From NCBI GenBank assembly GCA_004352715.1, contig SCFE01000003.1:192068-256067 (forward strand): a DNA stretch of 64,000 nucleotides, given 5' to 3'. A program made the position numbers and the translations under genes. The notes under the pieces were generated by a model. That model had not been told where the DNA came from. It did not search any database and worked only from the letters and a program-made list of their open reading frames with translations. The DNA is from Hofstenia miamia (Eukaryota; Xenacoelomorpha; Acoela). Below, piece after piece: positions 12,880 through 26,654 of the stretch (position 1 is its first letter; each line of letters starts with the position of its first letter).

Positions 12880-13972
12880 TTGCCGATTTCTCAGGGATAT
12901 GAACGTTTAAATCTCTTTCAAAATGTGTAATTTCTTATGATTGGCTTCAAATTTCTATCGATCTGATTGGATGAGAGATTTTTCCGCAAACATTTCAATG
13001 CTAATTAAGAACAACCAGGGTTTATTATGTACCGTATATTAATTCAATTATATTAAGGACTGCCTCTAGCAAATGTCAAATTCAATACTTTGTTCAGATA
13101 ATCATTAATATTAGATGAATTTTCTTTGGATAACAACTGTTGAGTTTGAGGATATAGTAGACATTCAATTCAGAAAGAAGCAGAAATATATTTAGTAAAA
13201 AACAAAAAGACATTATTCCGCTACGGTGTCTAATTTTTTACTCTATGCCATATTGATTTATGTAAAATCTCATTTTTAACCAAACACTTGCTTTATTTGT
13301 GAACCGGCGCATAACAAGAGAATTAAACTATAAAAACTAACATTTTCTATATTGGGAATATAATTCCCATGACAATCCATGACAAAAATGTGCATGCATA
13401 TTGCATATCAAATAGGATCTCAGTTGGCTGTAATCGCTAATAGGATGCAAAATTTGAAAGCAAATACAGTATAACATCGATTTAGCTCCCCTCGGTTTAC
13501 CGCCGAAATTGGCCTGCACGAAGCGATTACTAGTGAAAAATTGAGCCACCTCGTATACCGCCATTCGTCATGATTTTGGCCTGTCATAATAACATAGATT
13601 TAGCGCCATCAACAGTAAAACATAATTTAGACACTGTAATAATACAATCCGCTTTATTTCCTTCAAGGCCGGATACAGAGGGGGTCCGGCCTCCCTATAA
13701 AATAAGAAAAATTCATTAAAATTTTTCAATAAAATTAACAAACAAAAAGTGCTTAGTACCGTTAAATAGGGTGAATAGAAACAATTTTTTCAAAGGTCTA
13801 GTATTTCAAGAATGTATTTCATTCAACTTTTACACTAAGATGTATCCTATAGATCTTTATATTACATTTCAATAAAGTATGAATATTTAGATTTCAGGAA
13901 TTTTCTTTAAGTTTTGAAAGTATTCCTATTCATCTTTTTGGATGGGGTGAATAGTAAAACATGTGATTTTAC
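12880..13972. other. 5' flank of GPCR gene
   Basis: No gene recognised. Bases 13664-13706 read GGCCGGATACAGAGGGGG then GGCCTCCC, resembling a common type of MITE end, but no matching second end was found, so it is only a fragment. No clear TATA box or start site for the receptor can be pinned. Confidence 0.35.
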
Positions 13973-14174
13973 TATATATATATATATATATATATATATN
14001 NNNNNNNNNNNNNNNNNNNNNNNNNNNNNNNNNNNNNNNNNNNNNNNNNNNNNNNNNNNNNNNNNNNNNNNNNNNNNNNNNNNNNNNNNNNNNNNNNNNN
14101 NNNNNNNNNNNNNNNNNNNNNNNNNNNNNNNNNNNNNNNNNNNNNNNNNNNNNNNNNNNNNNNNNNNNNNNNNN

Positions 14175-14202
<28 letters not shown>
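13973..14202. repeat. (TA)n microsatellite with assembly gap
   Basis: TA repeats on both sides of a run of N from 14000 to 14174. The repeat itself probably caused the gap. Open frames across it are meaningless. Confidence 0.95.
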
Positions 14203-14205
<3 letters not shown>

Positions 14206-17200
14206 TATTCCTTTTCACACTCTCTATTGAGAGAAAAGTTACGGTGAAGGTGTTTTAAGAAATTTCAAAATTGTATAATAAATGTGTAATGACAGCTAGC
14301 TTTAGGTATATTCAATTACAAAATCATGTAGCAATCTAGTTCAAACTGAAATCACTGATATTTTCCAGTTCAGAAAATGAAGGTAATGCAGTGATTCGTT
14401 GTCTGTCTGAAGAAACACTGAAATGAGGCTTGACATTCACTACCATTGTAAATCTTCTCAATTCTTCTAAAATTAACACAAATCACATTTTCAGTTTTTA
14501 ATTTCACCAGAATCAGAATTATCCCCTAAGAATATTTCTTATTCTTCATTTTCACCATCTCAAGAATTGATTTGATTCTCTTCAATACCTTTTCAAGACT
14601 TATTCATTTGTATCTTTCTACTTCACTGTTCTCTTAGTAATGTTCCTGAATCATCACACGAAAATAAATATTTCGTTTTTTTAATTCACAAACTCATATA
14701 TTTTTTTATATAAAGTAATATTTAATTTTCCTAAAATATAATTTATAGACATGTACATGTTTACTTTTGGAAATTTATTAACTTTTTTAGTTGAGATTCC
14801 TTTCTTTTCTGTGGGATATTTTAATTTGAGCATAAAATTTTAAATAATTCTACTTTTAAAATAACTAAAGAAATTAGATGAGCATAGCTACGGTTATAGT
14901 GATAAATTTATACATAACTGAAACATGAAAAATATTAAGCATAGCATGAGTAATAATTAAATAAAATTTTCTCTTTGTCTACTATTTCTATTCACCACAC
15001 TGTTCCTACTTACCCCATTTGACCATTTGATGATACTCATTAGGGTTGATAAAATTTTTTGTATTCAAATTCAACACCATGTATCTAATCGCAAAATCCA
15101 GAAACATATTTGTGTGAGATATCAAAACTATGCACATTATTTTTAATGTTAGAATTTATTGATTTTAGCAAAAGCTTTACATTTTTTAATTGGGTGATTT
15201 TCTTGAATTTTATCAACATAGGCCTATTTAACAATATTGATTGAATTTGAGACTAAGCAGACAATTTTGAAATTTACGTAGTCTATACCATTAAAAATGC
15301 ACTAAAAATGTATCTATTTTGTAGTGCACAATGCAAAAATATACTAAAAACATGCTTTTATTAAAGCATAGTTTGAAAAGTGAAAAAAATGTGCTGAATC
15401 TTGCAAAACTGCATACATTCTATATTTATTGAAATACTTCTCACTTCAAAGCATAAAAGTTCAACTGCAGGTTATTAAAAAATCTTAAAATGTTATGAAT
15501 AGAGCTAATAGACTGCACGGCATTGTATGAAAATCCTTGGCGTGCTCCTGTAAAAATATTGCCAACAGTGTGTAGATATTTTATCTTTGGAATTTCACTT
15601 TTATATTTTCAATTATGATTTAAATTTACAACATAGAAAGACATTTTACTTGATTATGTTTGTAATTTTGTTAACTCATCAATTGTGTTAAAAAATTATC
15701 CGATATATTTGCAGATCCTCTACTTAAGTCAATAAGTTACAATAATTATAGTGCAGACTGATTTATAATAACTCAAATTTAAAGGATTCGTTAAGGAAAT
15801 TACCTGAAAATTTTCTAAGTTTTTCATATTGAACTAACGTATTTTGGAAAATTAAATATTTTGACGCATTAGTTGCAATTAATTTGTTGCCAATTTATTC
15901 TTAGCAAACTCTGCTAGTCTGCTATTATTAATATTTTTGTTTTTTTCAAAATAATTAAAGTGGAATATTTATTTGTTATCGATTAATTTTCAATATTTGA
16001 TATTTAAGCAACTATTTAATCTTACAGAAATCACAAACGTGTTGCAGATTAAGTCGAACTTTGAACTCATCAATTAAATAGTTTTACAGCTTGGCAATAC
16101 TGTTTCTAATAAAATCACATAACAAATACGTCAAAAAACATACATCTTCAGTGTTTTTAGCAAGCAAAAATTTCCAAATTATTTTCCTTAGATACACAGC
16201 AATCTTCTGATGTGTTGAAATTTGTAATTGCCTTTCTGTATTGACATTAACTGGAGGGTTGAACTAGGATTCGTAATCAAGGATAAATTTTTTAATTCTG
16301 AAGCTGGAATCCTAAAGCATTACAATCTCGGGATTACATATATTACTTCATAAATAATCGGAAATGGTTGATAGTTACATAGGAGAACGATTTAGCCCTT
16401 TGACTACTCTCATATCTATTTTAAAAAACATATATAAATAGTGTATAAAACATTAAAGTGGATTTACAACTTTAGATACCGTTTTCTTGTGTTTTGCGAT
16501 GAGTCATGTTGGTTTTGAGTGTGTTTTTCTTGCAAATTAGTTGCCATGAAGGCTGTCTTTTCCTAAATATATGATGTAATATAGACACAAATTATACTAC
16601 AGTTATTCCCCAACTCACGTATATAATGTGAAATATTTTAAATAGCTTAGAGATTCATAAATGTTGTGTTTCCTTAAATAAATAAAAATAAAGGCATTAT
16701 ACATAAAGCAAATATTTTGTAACTTAAAGACAATGCAAAATTAAAACAAGGTGGGGGGGGGGCACTGAAACCAAATTTTTATGATAGCATCTGCTTAAGC
16801 TGCAATTGTTCTGTGAGTATTTATTGAACTATTTCACTTACTTATGAAAACATAGAGTCAAATTAAAATTTTTGTATGGGTTATACATAATTTAGATTAC
16901 ATAAGAAATTCATTAAACATATTTTTTAATATCCTATTAGGTGGGTACGTTAAAGAAAATATTTTAAATAAAGTACAAACTCTAGCTGTAATGTTGTTAA
17001 TAATATAAATGAACACTATGAAAATATCTACTTTTAATATATCTAAAAACACAGATGAATTTCATTTATTTAACAAGTAGTAATTATAGGAACATCTTGA
17101 AGATGTATCTAAATAAGCCTTCACATGAAGTTCAAACTAGCACTTGTGTTGAAAATCATGCCAAAATAAAGCCTTCTAGCAGACATAAATATCCATTGTA

Positions 17201-20200
17201 TATATAGTTCAAGGACATACAAATTTATTCTGTCTTTGATATAATTATATCGTAGCAAAAATCTAATTCATTAATCTTAGAAGAGTGCGCAAGTTTTTAC
17301 TCATTTTTAAATTTTGAATGGTAAAATTTTTGGTATGTGCATAATAATTTTTGAATGCAAAAGGATGATGGACTTGCCACTTTCACTGACACGCAAGTAA
17401 TCCAAGTATACATTGTTAGTATTTCAATTTTGTTGAAGCTATGCTATGCGAATTCTAGATTCAATTTTATTCAAAGGCATTCTTCATTTATGGGAATTGA
17501 GCAGTAAATTTGTGCAATTTTAATTAATTTACTATTTTGGATTACCAAGACGTCTGCACATCATTTATTAAATCAAACATCAACAATTAAAACTTGATAG
17601 CAAATATTCATAAAAATGTATTAAAGGATTTTTAAACTATTAATGAATTTGTTATTCAAGATGCAATTCAAAAGTTGAATTACGGACATGACCCGTTCCA
17701 ACCCAAAACAAGTTTTATTTCGTTAATAATTCATATATCATAAACCAGATCCTACATTTGAATCTTAATATAACCCAAAATCATACTTAACGCTATTTTT
17801 GGTCATTTTTAATTCTCTTTAATATGAATAATCGTAGGTTTAAAATCAACTCTAGAATTGCTAGGAGGGACATTGTGAACGGAATCATAAATTTTGTATG
17901 ATTGACAATTCATCTAAGAGAAACTAGTAAACTTGTATAATTTTTGGAGAATACTTTGATTGCTTTGCACGGGATATCAGTTTTTCTTTTAATGATCCAA
18001 TCTCAACAAAGCCTGCAGTATGTGACTTGAAACATAATTAATTTTGAAGATTTAATTTATGATATCCTAATGTTATGCTTTGCTTGAAATTAACCTGTAG
18101 CGCTTGTATCTCATTGCATATGAATCACGATTTCATTGACTTTGAGCTCAATTCAAAGAATTTAAAGTATCTTTTGCAAAACATAAAAGAAGGACTTAAA
18201 TAAATGTCAAGTAGAACTTAACTTTTCTTGTTAGGCAGCTTTAAGAGAAGCACTTCGCAATTTCTCACACATATTTTTGTTAATTTTTAGGATCCGGATA
18301 AATGAATTTCATCAAAACGATGATGAAATGATGATGTGTATAGAAAATTTTAAATTAGCTTCATTACAAAAGGGATTGTATTAACTTAGATCTGTCTACA
18401 AATGGATGAAATCTATATGTCAAAATTTTCATTTTTATATAATAAAAATGGATAAACTCCTTTTGAATAAGAATTATTGCAATTATTGAAGGAATTAAGT
18501 CCATAGCCAGCAGTATTCTACCTAGGGCATGAATATTTTTCAATATTGTGACTGATTAACTATTGAAACTATTTTTCAACGATAGTCTAAGAACTACAAC
18601 ACAAGAAATATTTAAGTCTTAACAACCCAGACATTTATACAATTTTTCATTGTTTCTATAAAAATTTTGAAACACTCCATAAATCAATAGATTTTTGCAA
18701 AAATCGTAATTTTCTTTTAAAAGAAGTCAAAATTTTAATGTAACCCAGCTACACAATAATTTATTGACAGATTTTCACCATCACAGGGAAGTGTACTTAC
18801 CCATAGATTTTTCCAAGTCCCAGGATTGCCAAAGTTGCTAATAGGCTTGGAGAAAATTGTTTGAGAATTTAAACAAAACAGTTGGTGCGCTTAGGGAAAC
18901 AATGGGTTGTTTGAGGTAATCACTCTAAAAAGTTTAAATTTTAAAGTTACCTTGATATTTTAAAAGCATTTATTAGAAAATATAATGTTTGTTTAAAAAA
19001 CAAAATATGTGCTGTTTAAAAAATATTTTCTGGTTCTTTGCTGACCATTTCTTTATTATGTTCTTCGAATATATTGTTTCATTTTCAAAATTACAATTAC
19101 GTTGAAAGCTTAACAGCTTTCGGGGCCGGACATACAGTTGTTGTCAAATGAGTCCATGTCAAGATTTGTGAAAATAATTGAAGCACATTGTTTTCACAAA
19201 TGAATGATCTTCTTAGCCCAATTTTTACGATTTATGTGCTTTATGGTTATGTCATTTGGCTAAATATACCAAGTTTCACATTGAATTGCAATTATTTTGG
19301 AATCATATCGTTGGTTTAATTTTGTTTCCTTGATTAGTGATCCAAATTCAATACGTTAACAACTGAAAATGCAGAACTTAAATGTCTTAAAGCTATTTGT
19401 GAAAACCTTTGCGTAAAAAACGAGCTTTCAACTTAAACTTCCTCATTAACAGTTCTTTTTGAATTTATTCCGAGTGCAAGTTAACGATTTCGTTTACGGT
19501 CATCTTAACCTAAATCAGCATTTGTTAACGGTGTTGCTCACAATTGCATTTCCACTTTCTAACGCATTGAATTATACTTTGATCAACAGTACAGCCTACA
19601 TTGCAAATTATAACTTCTTCTTAATAATAACTACATGTAATTGGATCATAAATTATGTTGAAAAAGTCGAACACAAAAATATAGAGAATTTGAATTCATT
19701 TCAAGACATGTACTGAATCGTCTAATATTACACATACCATTCTCTGCATATGAAATACGTCTCACAAAGATAGCGAGCTCTAGTGCAAAAGATACGTATT
19801 GTTAGAATATATTAATGCAACAGGAGTGACAACCATTCATTTTTGCGAAAAAATCATAAAACGCTACCTTGTGAAATGTGACATACATTTCATAGACATA
19901 GATAAGTAAAGGATAGAAGAAATAATGAGAATAAACGTGTACATTGTTGCTCCAAACATAGCTATAATTAAATTTTTATATATAATTTTTATTTAAATAT
20001 AAATATTTAATATATATTAAAAATTTTCAAGTCAAAAAAAGCTAAGTTTCAGATATGGTGAAATTTTCATTCGTTTGCATTCCAAAAAATTTAATGCTTG
20101 GGAAGAGTTAGTGTTTTGCCGGAGGGAAAATATTGTGTGCATGTGTCCGCTCGGCCCATTTTAAAAAACAAATACGACCTGTGTCCACCTTTTCGACACT

Positions 20201-21001
20201 GCCCGAAATCCGACTTTCAATTAAATATAGGCGAGTCACCAAGATTGAGAGTCTAATTTCTACCAAAAACATTAGAAAATCGATTGGACATTCAAAAAAG
20301 ATACTAGAGTAATATTGGCAAGGTATCTTATATTTGGAATCAAGTGCAAATACATTTAAAAGAAAATTTTTTGATACCATTGTAACTCCTGTATGGGTCA
20401 ATTTTTGACCCCTACCTTAAAAAGTAGAAATGTCAGTGCAAATTGATGATTAACCCAATTCAGTCCTACAAAGTTATGGCACCGGTCCTGAAAATAATTA
20501 AATGAAATACAAAATTCAAAATTTACAAAAGTGTTCATGGTAGCAATTATTTCAAAACAATTTTTAGTTCTACGGCATTTTGAATAGAGGTAATTCCATT
20601 GTTCAATTAAGCAATGCGGACAATCAGGTCTGTCACAACCCCGAGCCGTCTAAACCTTGAAAAAGAAAGTTCATAAAATAATAGCAAACATACTTGGAAT
20701 TCCGATTTTCATTACAAAATCTGCTAATTTTCGGGACTATTTTACATGTTTCTTATTCAAACATCAAGTCAACGCTCTATTTTTTATGTCGATTGCAAAC
20801 ATTATTGCTTACATAACTCTTGTCTGCAAAATTTTTCAATAACATGCTGTTTTCGGTAGCTTAGTAGTGGCAATTATTATTTTGATTACGATCAATTTGA
20901 TTCATGCTTGATCTTACTGGGTGTTCTTGGGTTAGGTTAAAAATTGATGATTATGCCAATCAATATGAAAATCAACATCAACATGCCACACTGATGAGAT
21001 A
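14203..21001. other. Long AT-rich intergenic region
   Basis: Nearly 7 kb with no recognised exon, RNA gene or transposase. Bases 18688-18860 are a second copy of the dispersed repeat seen at 2300-2440. A short G run (GGTGGGGGGGGG) lies near 16751. Open frames at 19459, 20108 and 20657 show no domain features. Confidence 0.45.
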
Positions 21002-21253
21002 GTGGAAATTGAATATGAACAAATTTACATGGCTTCGCTTCAACGAACCACACTCAATTCTTATGAACTGAAAATTGGTCTTTACATAGCTGATTATACA
21101 CTTGTATCAGAGTCCCTTTGCAATGAATTCACGGATTTTGTAGATCGAGGACGCTTGCAGAATCCTGCACATGTATTCTATAAATTTGCTTCATTTTGTT
21201 ATTCTTATTGCCTTCTACAATCAAACAAATGTACTATAAGGCTACAAAATTGA
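21002..21253 (+). pseudogene. Possible P-element-type transposase C-terminal relic
   Basis: An 83-codon frame contains 'IADYTLVSESLCNEFTDF' followed by 'VDRGRLQNPAHVFY'. This pattern resembles the C-terminal end of P-element/THAP9-type transposases, where an 'IAGY' motif precedes an 'RGGL-x-x-P' motif. No other part of such a transposase was found nearby. The assignment is weak; it may be an unrelated random frame. Confidence 0.22.
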
Positions 21254-22302
21254 TTTCGACATGATTATGATTATGATTTCTGTAAATTTTCATCAAAAGC
21301 TAAGATGTACATTTGTTGTGCAAATGCTTTTTTATCATCAAAAGCAGTCTATTAAGACTTAAACTAATTATGCTGCAAATGTTCTTTGCAAAATTAACTA
21401 TCTTCAGAATGAAATACATCCATTTATCTAGTTTTATTATTTCTCTTGCTTCTTAAGTTATTTATTTTGAATTAATGAAGCCTATTGATTTTATCTCAAT
21501 GAATGAATGGTTGTCAAACCAGTTGTATTAAGCACTTTTTGATATTTCTTTGATTGTTATCAAAATTTTATCCAGACGATGATAATCATAACTGAAAACC
21601 GTTAGAGCGAGTTCTATTGTATTCACACTTCAACAGTATTTTACATGGTCTTCTTCAAATTTGGCAAAATTAGTTATTTTCTATTTATAAGACGACTCAA
21701 CACATGATTTGTTTCATCATATTTGTTGAATCGTTTTCACTTAGGGGTTCTGTTGTGTCAAAACTTTACTGATGACAGTCCATGGAATTAGGTCCAGTCC
21801 TGTACCATCACAGTCCATTGAAATTCTTTGCTCCAATAGTCCTATGGCATAACTACATTTTTACAATATTGGCACAAATTCTGAGTAATATTCTGAAATC
21901 TGCAGTCCCAGCTTTTTTAAGTTTTCCACCCATTCCACTGAAGTACTTAACCCCCGCAGGCGATATTCTCATGTACAGATATAATCGGTCTCCTTACAAA
22001 AACGGTCAGATGTGCGTATTTTTATGGTGTTATATTCGTAAGATATACATTGACTGATGATTCTTAAAATTTATTCTGCTTGAAATATTTTTTTATGACT
22101 GGACTGTGAAAACAATCTGTTCTCAACAAAAACTGAAAGATAGAAGCAAAACTGAGGCTCTAAAAATCAGGCAGTTGTAATATGGATTTTTATAAAGTAC
22201 AATGACGAATATGCTTATATATATGTATATGTATATGTATGTCAGTAATTATATATATATAAAGCTAATTTTTTTACAATATTTTTCATTTTATTTTATT
22301 TT
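21254..22302. other. Intergenic DNA
   Basis: No supported feature. TATATG-type simple sequence is present near 22220-22260. Confidence 0.4.
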
Positions 22303-22712
22303 TATATATTTTTTCAGAAATGCTCTCCTTGAATCCAAATTTGGTTTGTGGTTATTAAATTAGCTATTACGGATACTCAATTTATGATTGTTTTTACATT
22401 AACCTAGGCGCTAGGTATATTGAAAATCTGTGGTCGCGAGTGCTAGGTATATAATCCATAGTACTTAGCACTCGCATAAATATATATGTATATATATATA
22501 CATATATATATATGTATATATATATACATATATATTTATGCGAGTGCTAAGTACTATGGATTATATACCTAGCACTCGCGACCACAGATTTTCAATATAC
22601 CTAGCGCCTAGGTTAATGTAAAAACAATCATAAATTGAGTATCCGTAATAGCTAATTTAATAACCACAAACCAAATTTGGATTCAAGGAGAGCATTTCTG
22701 AAAAAATATATA
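22303..22712. repeat. Perfect 410-bp palindrome without spacer
   Basis: The two arms (22303-22507 and 22508-22712) are exact reverse complements as far as read by eye. They meet in a TA-rich centre with no spacer. Arms contain unique sequence (CGCGAGTGCTAGG, GACCACAGATTTTC) as well as TA runs, so this is not only simple repeat. It could be a palindromic MITE, given TATA at both edges and a possible TA target, or an inverted chimera created during sequencing or assembly. Confidence 0.9.
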
Positions 22713-23180
22713 GCGAAAATCCCTTTTTGTAGTTTAAGCACCGCCATTTTATTTTCAAATTTGTAAATTCCCACCTGTTTATGTTTATAATTATTTTCAA
22801 TTGTTAATATTAGGGCAATTTCTTTGCACTTGCAAAAAAACTTTTGGTTTCACTACAAATGGTTGCTCATTTGTAGATCTGCGGGTGTACAAGTACGTTC
22901 AGCTGTGTGATTTTATGTCCGGTTATTCCTAAAGATTCTGATGGTATTACCTATCATTTACATAAATTCAAGGGCTGTGATGTTTTGCTTAACCTTTGGT
23001 CAAAAGTTCCTAATGATAAACTCTAATCCACCATTCATGAATAATTTTTGTCTCATGTGCTCAATGCTTACTTTAATTATCCTCTTGCTGATCATTATAC
23101 TAAATTACTCATGCCAGCTGGTTAGTGGTCATCATTGACTTTCTAACTGTTGATGCTTACTCACAGTTGTTTCTTATGCT
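22713..23180. other. Flank between palindrome and element C
   Basis: This probably contains the 5' leader or LTR remnant of element C. I see no pairable LTR or primer-binding site. Confidence 0.3.
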
Positions 23181-25570
23181 TTGTATACTGCCGAATACAT
23201 CTACAAAGTAAATAGCCTTCTAGAATTATCAGTAGATGAGAGCCACTATTACCATCAAGATCTATATTCTTATATTCATGCTGGAATGTCACTCCTATTC
23301 AGAAGATGCTTCGAGAATAAGTGCGACATTGAAGACTCCATAATAACTCTCATAAATAAATGCGTCAATATCCAACTATCAATAGAAGACAACAAGAGAG
23401 TTCAAAAGGAATTGGGCATACAATCCCCAACAACTGGTAATCGCTTTTAAATTAAGTCCAAAAAACTCAGATACTGAAAAAACAAGCAAAGAGAAACCAA
23501 ACAATCAAGAAAAAATTTGATGCAATCAGTGTGGACAACAAGGTCACACCAAACCAGACTGCAAAGCTGTCATCTACTCAGTCAATGACGATGGCTTCTA
23601 CACCACAGATGAGCTAGAGGAAATTGCTAATCAATCTGATGAAGACACTTTAAAATACTAAGGGCACCAGCCCTAAATGATGAAGAGGAATGCTTAATTG
23701 TTACAAATCTCTTAGAAAGGAACCTCATCCCATTAACAATCAATAGCATAAATATTAAAGCTACAGTAGACACCAGAGCCTCAATCACACTAATGGCAGA
23801 CACAAGTGCCAACAAAATCAGCAGGACATGAGAAGATATGCAAAAGGATGAATTGAGATTGATCAACACCTCTGGTGATTACATTAACATAAAAGGTATG
23901 GTCAGAAACATTCCAATTGCAATTCACCATGTGAAATTCCAACACAATATCTTCATCATGCACATACACAATCAACTTCTACTGTATTAAATGATATTAG
24001 GAACAGACTTCTTAACTCAAAATAACTGCATCATTGATTAATCATCAAAAACACTTACAATATGAGAAGATAACAACATTCAAGTCTCTCTAAGAAGAGC
24101 AAACACCACCTCAACAGAATTTATGCTAACAAAAAATCTAAGAGTGAAACCCACTCTTTGGAAACTTGCTAAAATCATTGCCAACCCTTCAATAAACAAA
24201 GACTACATCATTTCTAATCAATATGGAATAAACTTGAAGAAAACTATTCTTCTAAATAACATCTGCATGGTTAGAAATGGACAAGGTATCACAGAAATCC
24301 TCAATAAAAGCAACAAATTCATCCCTGTAAAGCTGAACCAACTCACTATTATCAGCATCCCAATTGAAAAATTTGTAACCAAATCCTGTAAATTTCTTCT
24401 TTGCAACACAGTTAAGACTAACATCAATGGTACAAAAGGAATTCCAACAATATCAAAAGAGACTCACCCACACTTAAATGAACATCAAATTCAATCTATA
24501 AATTCTGTATTAAAGAACAATGCTGGCATATTCAGCAATGGCAAAATCAGTATTGGCAAGGCCATTGGCGTAGAACACAAGATCAATACAACCTCTGATA
24601 AACCAATTTGCTAACATTGTCACAGAGTGCCACAGCCCCTACAATATGAATAGACAAGAATGATCAACAAACTACTAAACATTGGCATTATCAGAAAATG
24701 AAAGAGCCCATATGCCTCATCCACTATCTTTATATAAAAGGTGACAAATACCATCTCTGTATAGACTTCCAAATGTTAAGCAATATAACTAAGTAAGCTG
24801 CTTACCCTCTTCCACTTATAGATGAAATACTATATGGAGCTGCTAAATACAAAATCTTTTCAATTATCAACCTATGCAAAGCCTATAGGCAAGTTCCAAT
24901 GAAAGATTCCAATATAGAAAAGACAGCTTTCCATGCACCCTATGGATTATTTGAATGGCCATATATGGCCTTTGGCCTGTTCAACACTCCTGCAACCTTC
25001 CAGTGTTATGTCACAAAAGTCCTTCTAAATGAACAACCAACAATGGAAGATGATATTGTTGCTTACACCTACAATGTCTTGATATCCTTCATGACAGTTG
25101 AGCAAAACAGTCAAAAGGTTAACAGAATACTTAACCTCCTATATACTGCAGGACTCTAAATCAATGTGAAAAAATGTATATTTGCTGTAAAGAAAGTCAC
25201 ATTCTTGGATGAATCATCCAACCAGGAAACATTAAAATCAAACATAACACGAAATTGCTCATAGAGGAAATTCAGCCCCCAAGGAATAAAAAAGACCTGC
25301 AACAAATCCTTGGCTTCATAAACTACTACCATATGTTCATGCTCAATCTCACAGAGAAAACCCACAGTATGTCTAACTTACTAAAATGCAAACAGGATTT
25401 TGAGTGGAAGTAGAAGGCATGAGAAGAACTAGACAAGCTAAAAAATTAATGAAAAGAATACCTACATTGAATAGCATGAACACTACCAATACATTCATCT
25501 TAGACACCAATGCAAGCACAGTCACAATTGGTGTAAAACTTAGCCAAATTCAAGATTGCAAGGTTCAAAT
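23181..25570 (+). pseudogene. Element C: decayed Ty3/gypsy gag-pol
   Basis: Plus-strand relic in the order gag, zinc knuckle, protease, RT, start of RNase H. The CCHC knuckle (CNQCGQQGHTKPDC) is at 23521-23562. The protease active site reads VDTRAS instead of VDTGAS (about 23765). RT motifs include YHLCIDF, the LCKAY region and FGLFNTPATFQ; the catalytic YxDD box has decayed to TYNV near 25070. RNase H begins with ILDTNAS in place of D-C-D-A-S. Many stop codons interrupt it. The sequence breaks off mid RNase H at about 25570 and passes directly into virus-like sequence; no 3' LTR exists at that border. It is related to A and B but is a separate copy in the opposite orientation. Confidence 0.85.
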
Positions 25571-26238
25571 GAATCTTGAATTCACAAAATAGATTGTGTA
25601 ATATTTAATCCAGCTGGAAATGGAAAACTAGTTGTCACTCAATTATGTCTCTTTGTACCACAATTAGCATTCAATCCTAGTGGAAGGAAGATGTATTTGA
25701 ATAGTTGTATAAATAATAAATGGGTGTATATAAGAAACACATTAGAGAAATCTAATCCTATAATTGAACAATCAGGCATATTTAGAATAAATAATTCAAT
25801 ACAAAAATCTAGATATGTTTTCATCTATACCATCACTGAAAATAAAATTAACGATCAAATTAAGAATGAACTTCGCTTTGATACCTTTAATTCTACTGAA
25901 ATTTCTTCATGTCAGTTAGAAGTAGAAAATGATAATTTTTATCCACAAGTAGAGATTCATCCAACTAGTGAGTTTCCAAGACTATATACAATGTTTGTTA
26001 GACATAATGATGGTGTCAATGATTTTTCAACAGGTGCATTTATTAAGCCTTCTGATTTTAGGGAGAAATATGGAATGATTGTATTTGATTTATCTAAACA
26101 AAAAGATACATCTTGAAATGCTATCAATGAAATTAGATTTAGATGTGCTTTATAATGTGCTCCTGCAGATCCATTTAAATTCTATGCATTGATTATGTAT
26201 GAAAAAGACATATCTGTGAATACAACATCAAATTGAAC
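25571..26238 (+). pseudogene. Remnant of Polinton/adintovirus-type major capsid protein
   Basis: The longest open part is 25691-26116, and the same frame is open upstream to about 25590. Features match double-jelly-roll capsid proteins of Polinton-like elements and adintoviruses (often annotated as F54H12.2-like in animal genomes). A strand-rich region is followed by 'YPQVEIHPTSEFPRLY', then 'DFREKYGMIVFDLSKQ', then 'FKFYALIMYEKDI' as the last strand. That order (YP near the middle, FDL-x-K-Q, Y-A-L-x-x-Y-E-x-D near the end) is the family's C-terminal layout. It covers only roughly the C-terminal half; the N-terminal half is missing at the junction with element C. Two stop codons follow 26116, so it is a dead copy. 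The assignment is from motif memory. Confidence 0.6.
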
Positions 26239-26255
26239 TACTTTAACATTTTAAG

Positions 26256-26654
26256 GAAAAATATTTTCATTATTTTCTTTATATTCAAAATGACAGAATA
26301 TAAAAAGTATAACTAAACTTAGCTAATGGTCAATGAAATAAATTGAAAAAAGTATTAAAAATTCAAGTCCTATAACTTTAAGGGTTAGTAATATTAGCCA
26401 AGGAACTTCCCTTCCATTCAACTTTACAAGACAATTACCAAAAGAATATTCAATTGTTTGAAAGAACTGAAGGTGGAAAAACATTTGTAGAGAATTATGA
26501 ATGTGGTTTTAAGAAGGCTTTTTCAATATCACAATTCTCTGAAAAAATATGGCTATTTGGTTTGATAAGAACTTTGGAAACTACTGGAGCTGCTTATAAA
26601 AATCAATTTTTTGAAACTGAAAGCCATGAGCAAGCTATAGATTTTCCTACCTAT
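26256..26654 (+). pseudogene. Virus-like gene X, 5' part, broken by element A
   Basis: This lies about 20 bases after the capsid gene on the same strand. It has two frames: an upstream one readable from about 26345, and an open frame at 26454-26664 whose last codons already belong to the LTR of A. The true viral part ends at the CTAT of 26651-26654. The reading frame at this break continues in register on the far side of element A at 55338. There is no recognised domain; the position next to the capsid gene suggests a virion or accessory gene. Function unknown. Confidence 0.45.

Noticed and set aside
13907-14258. Open frames across the TA repeat and N run
   Set aside because: They read only TA repeats and unknown bases.
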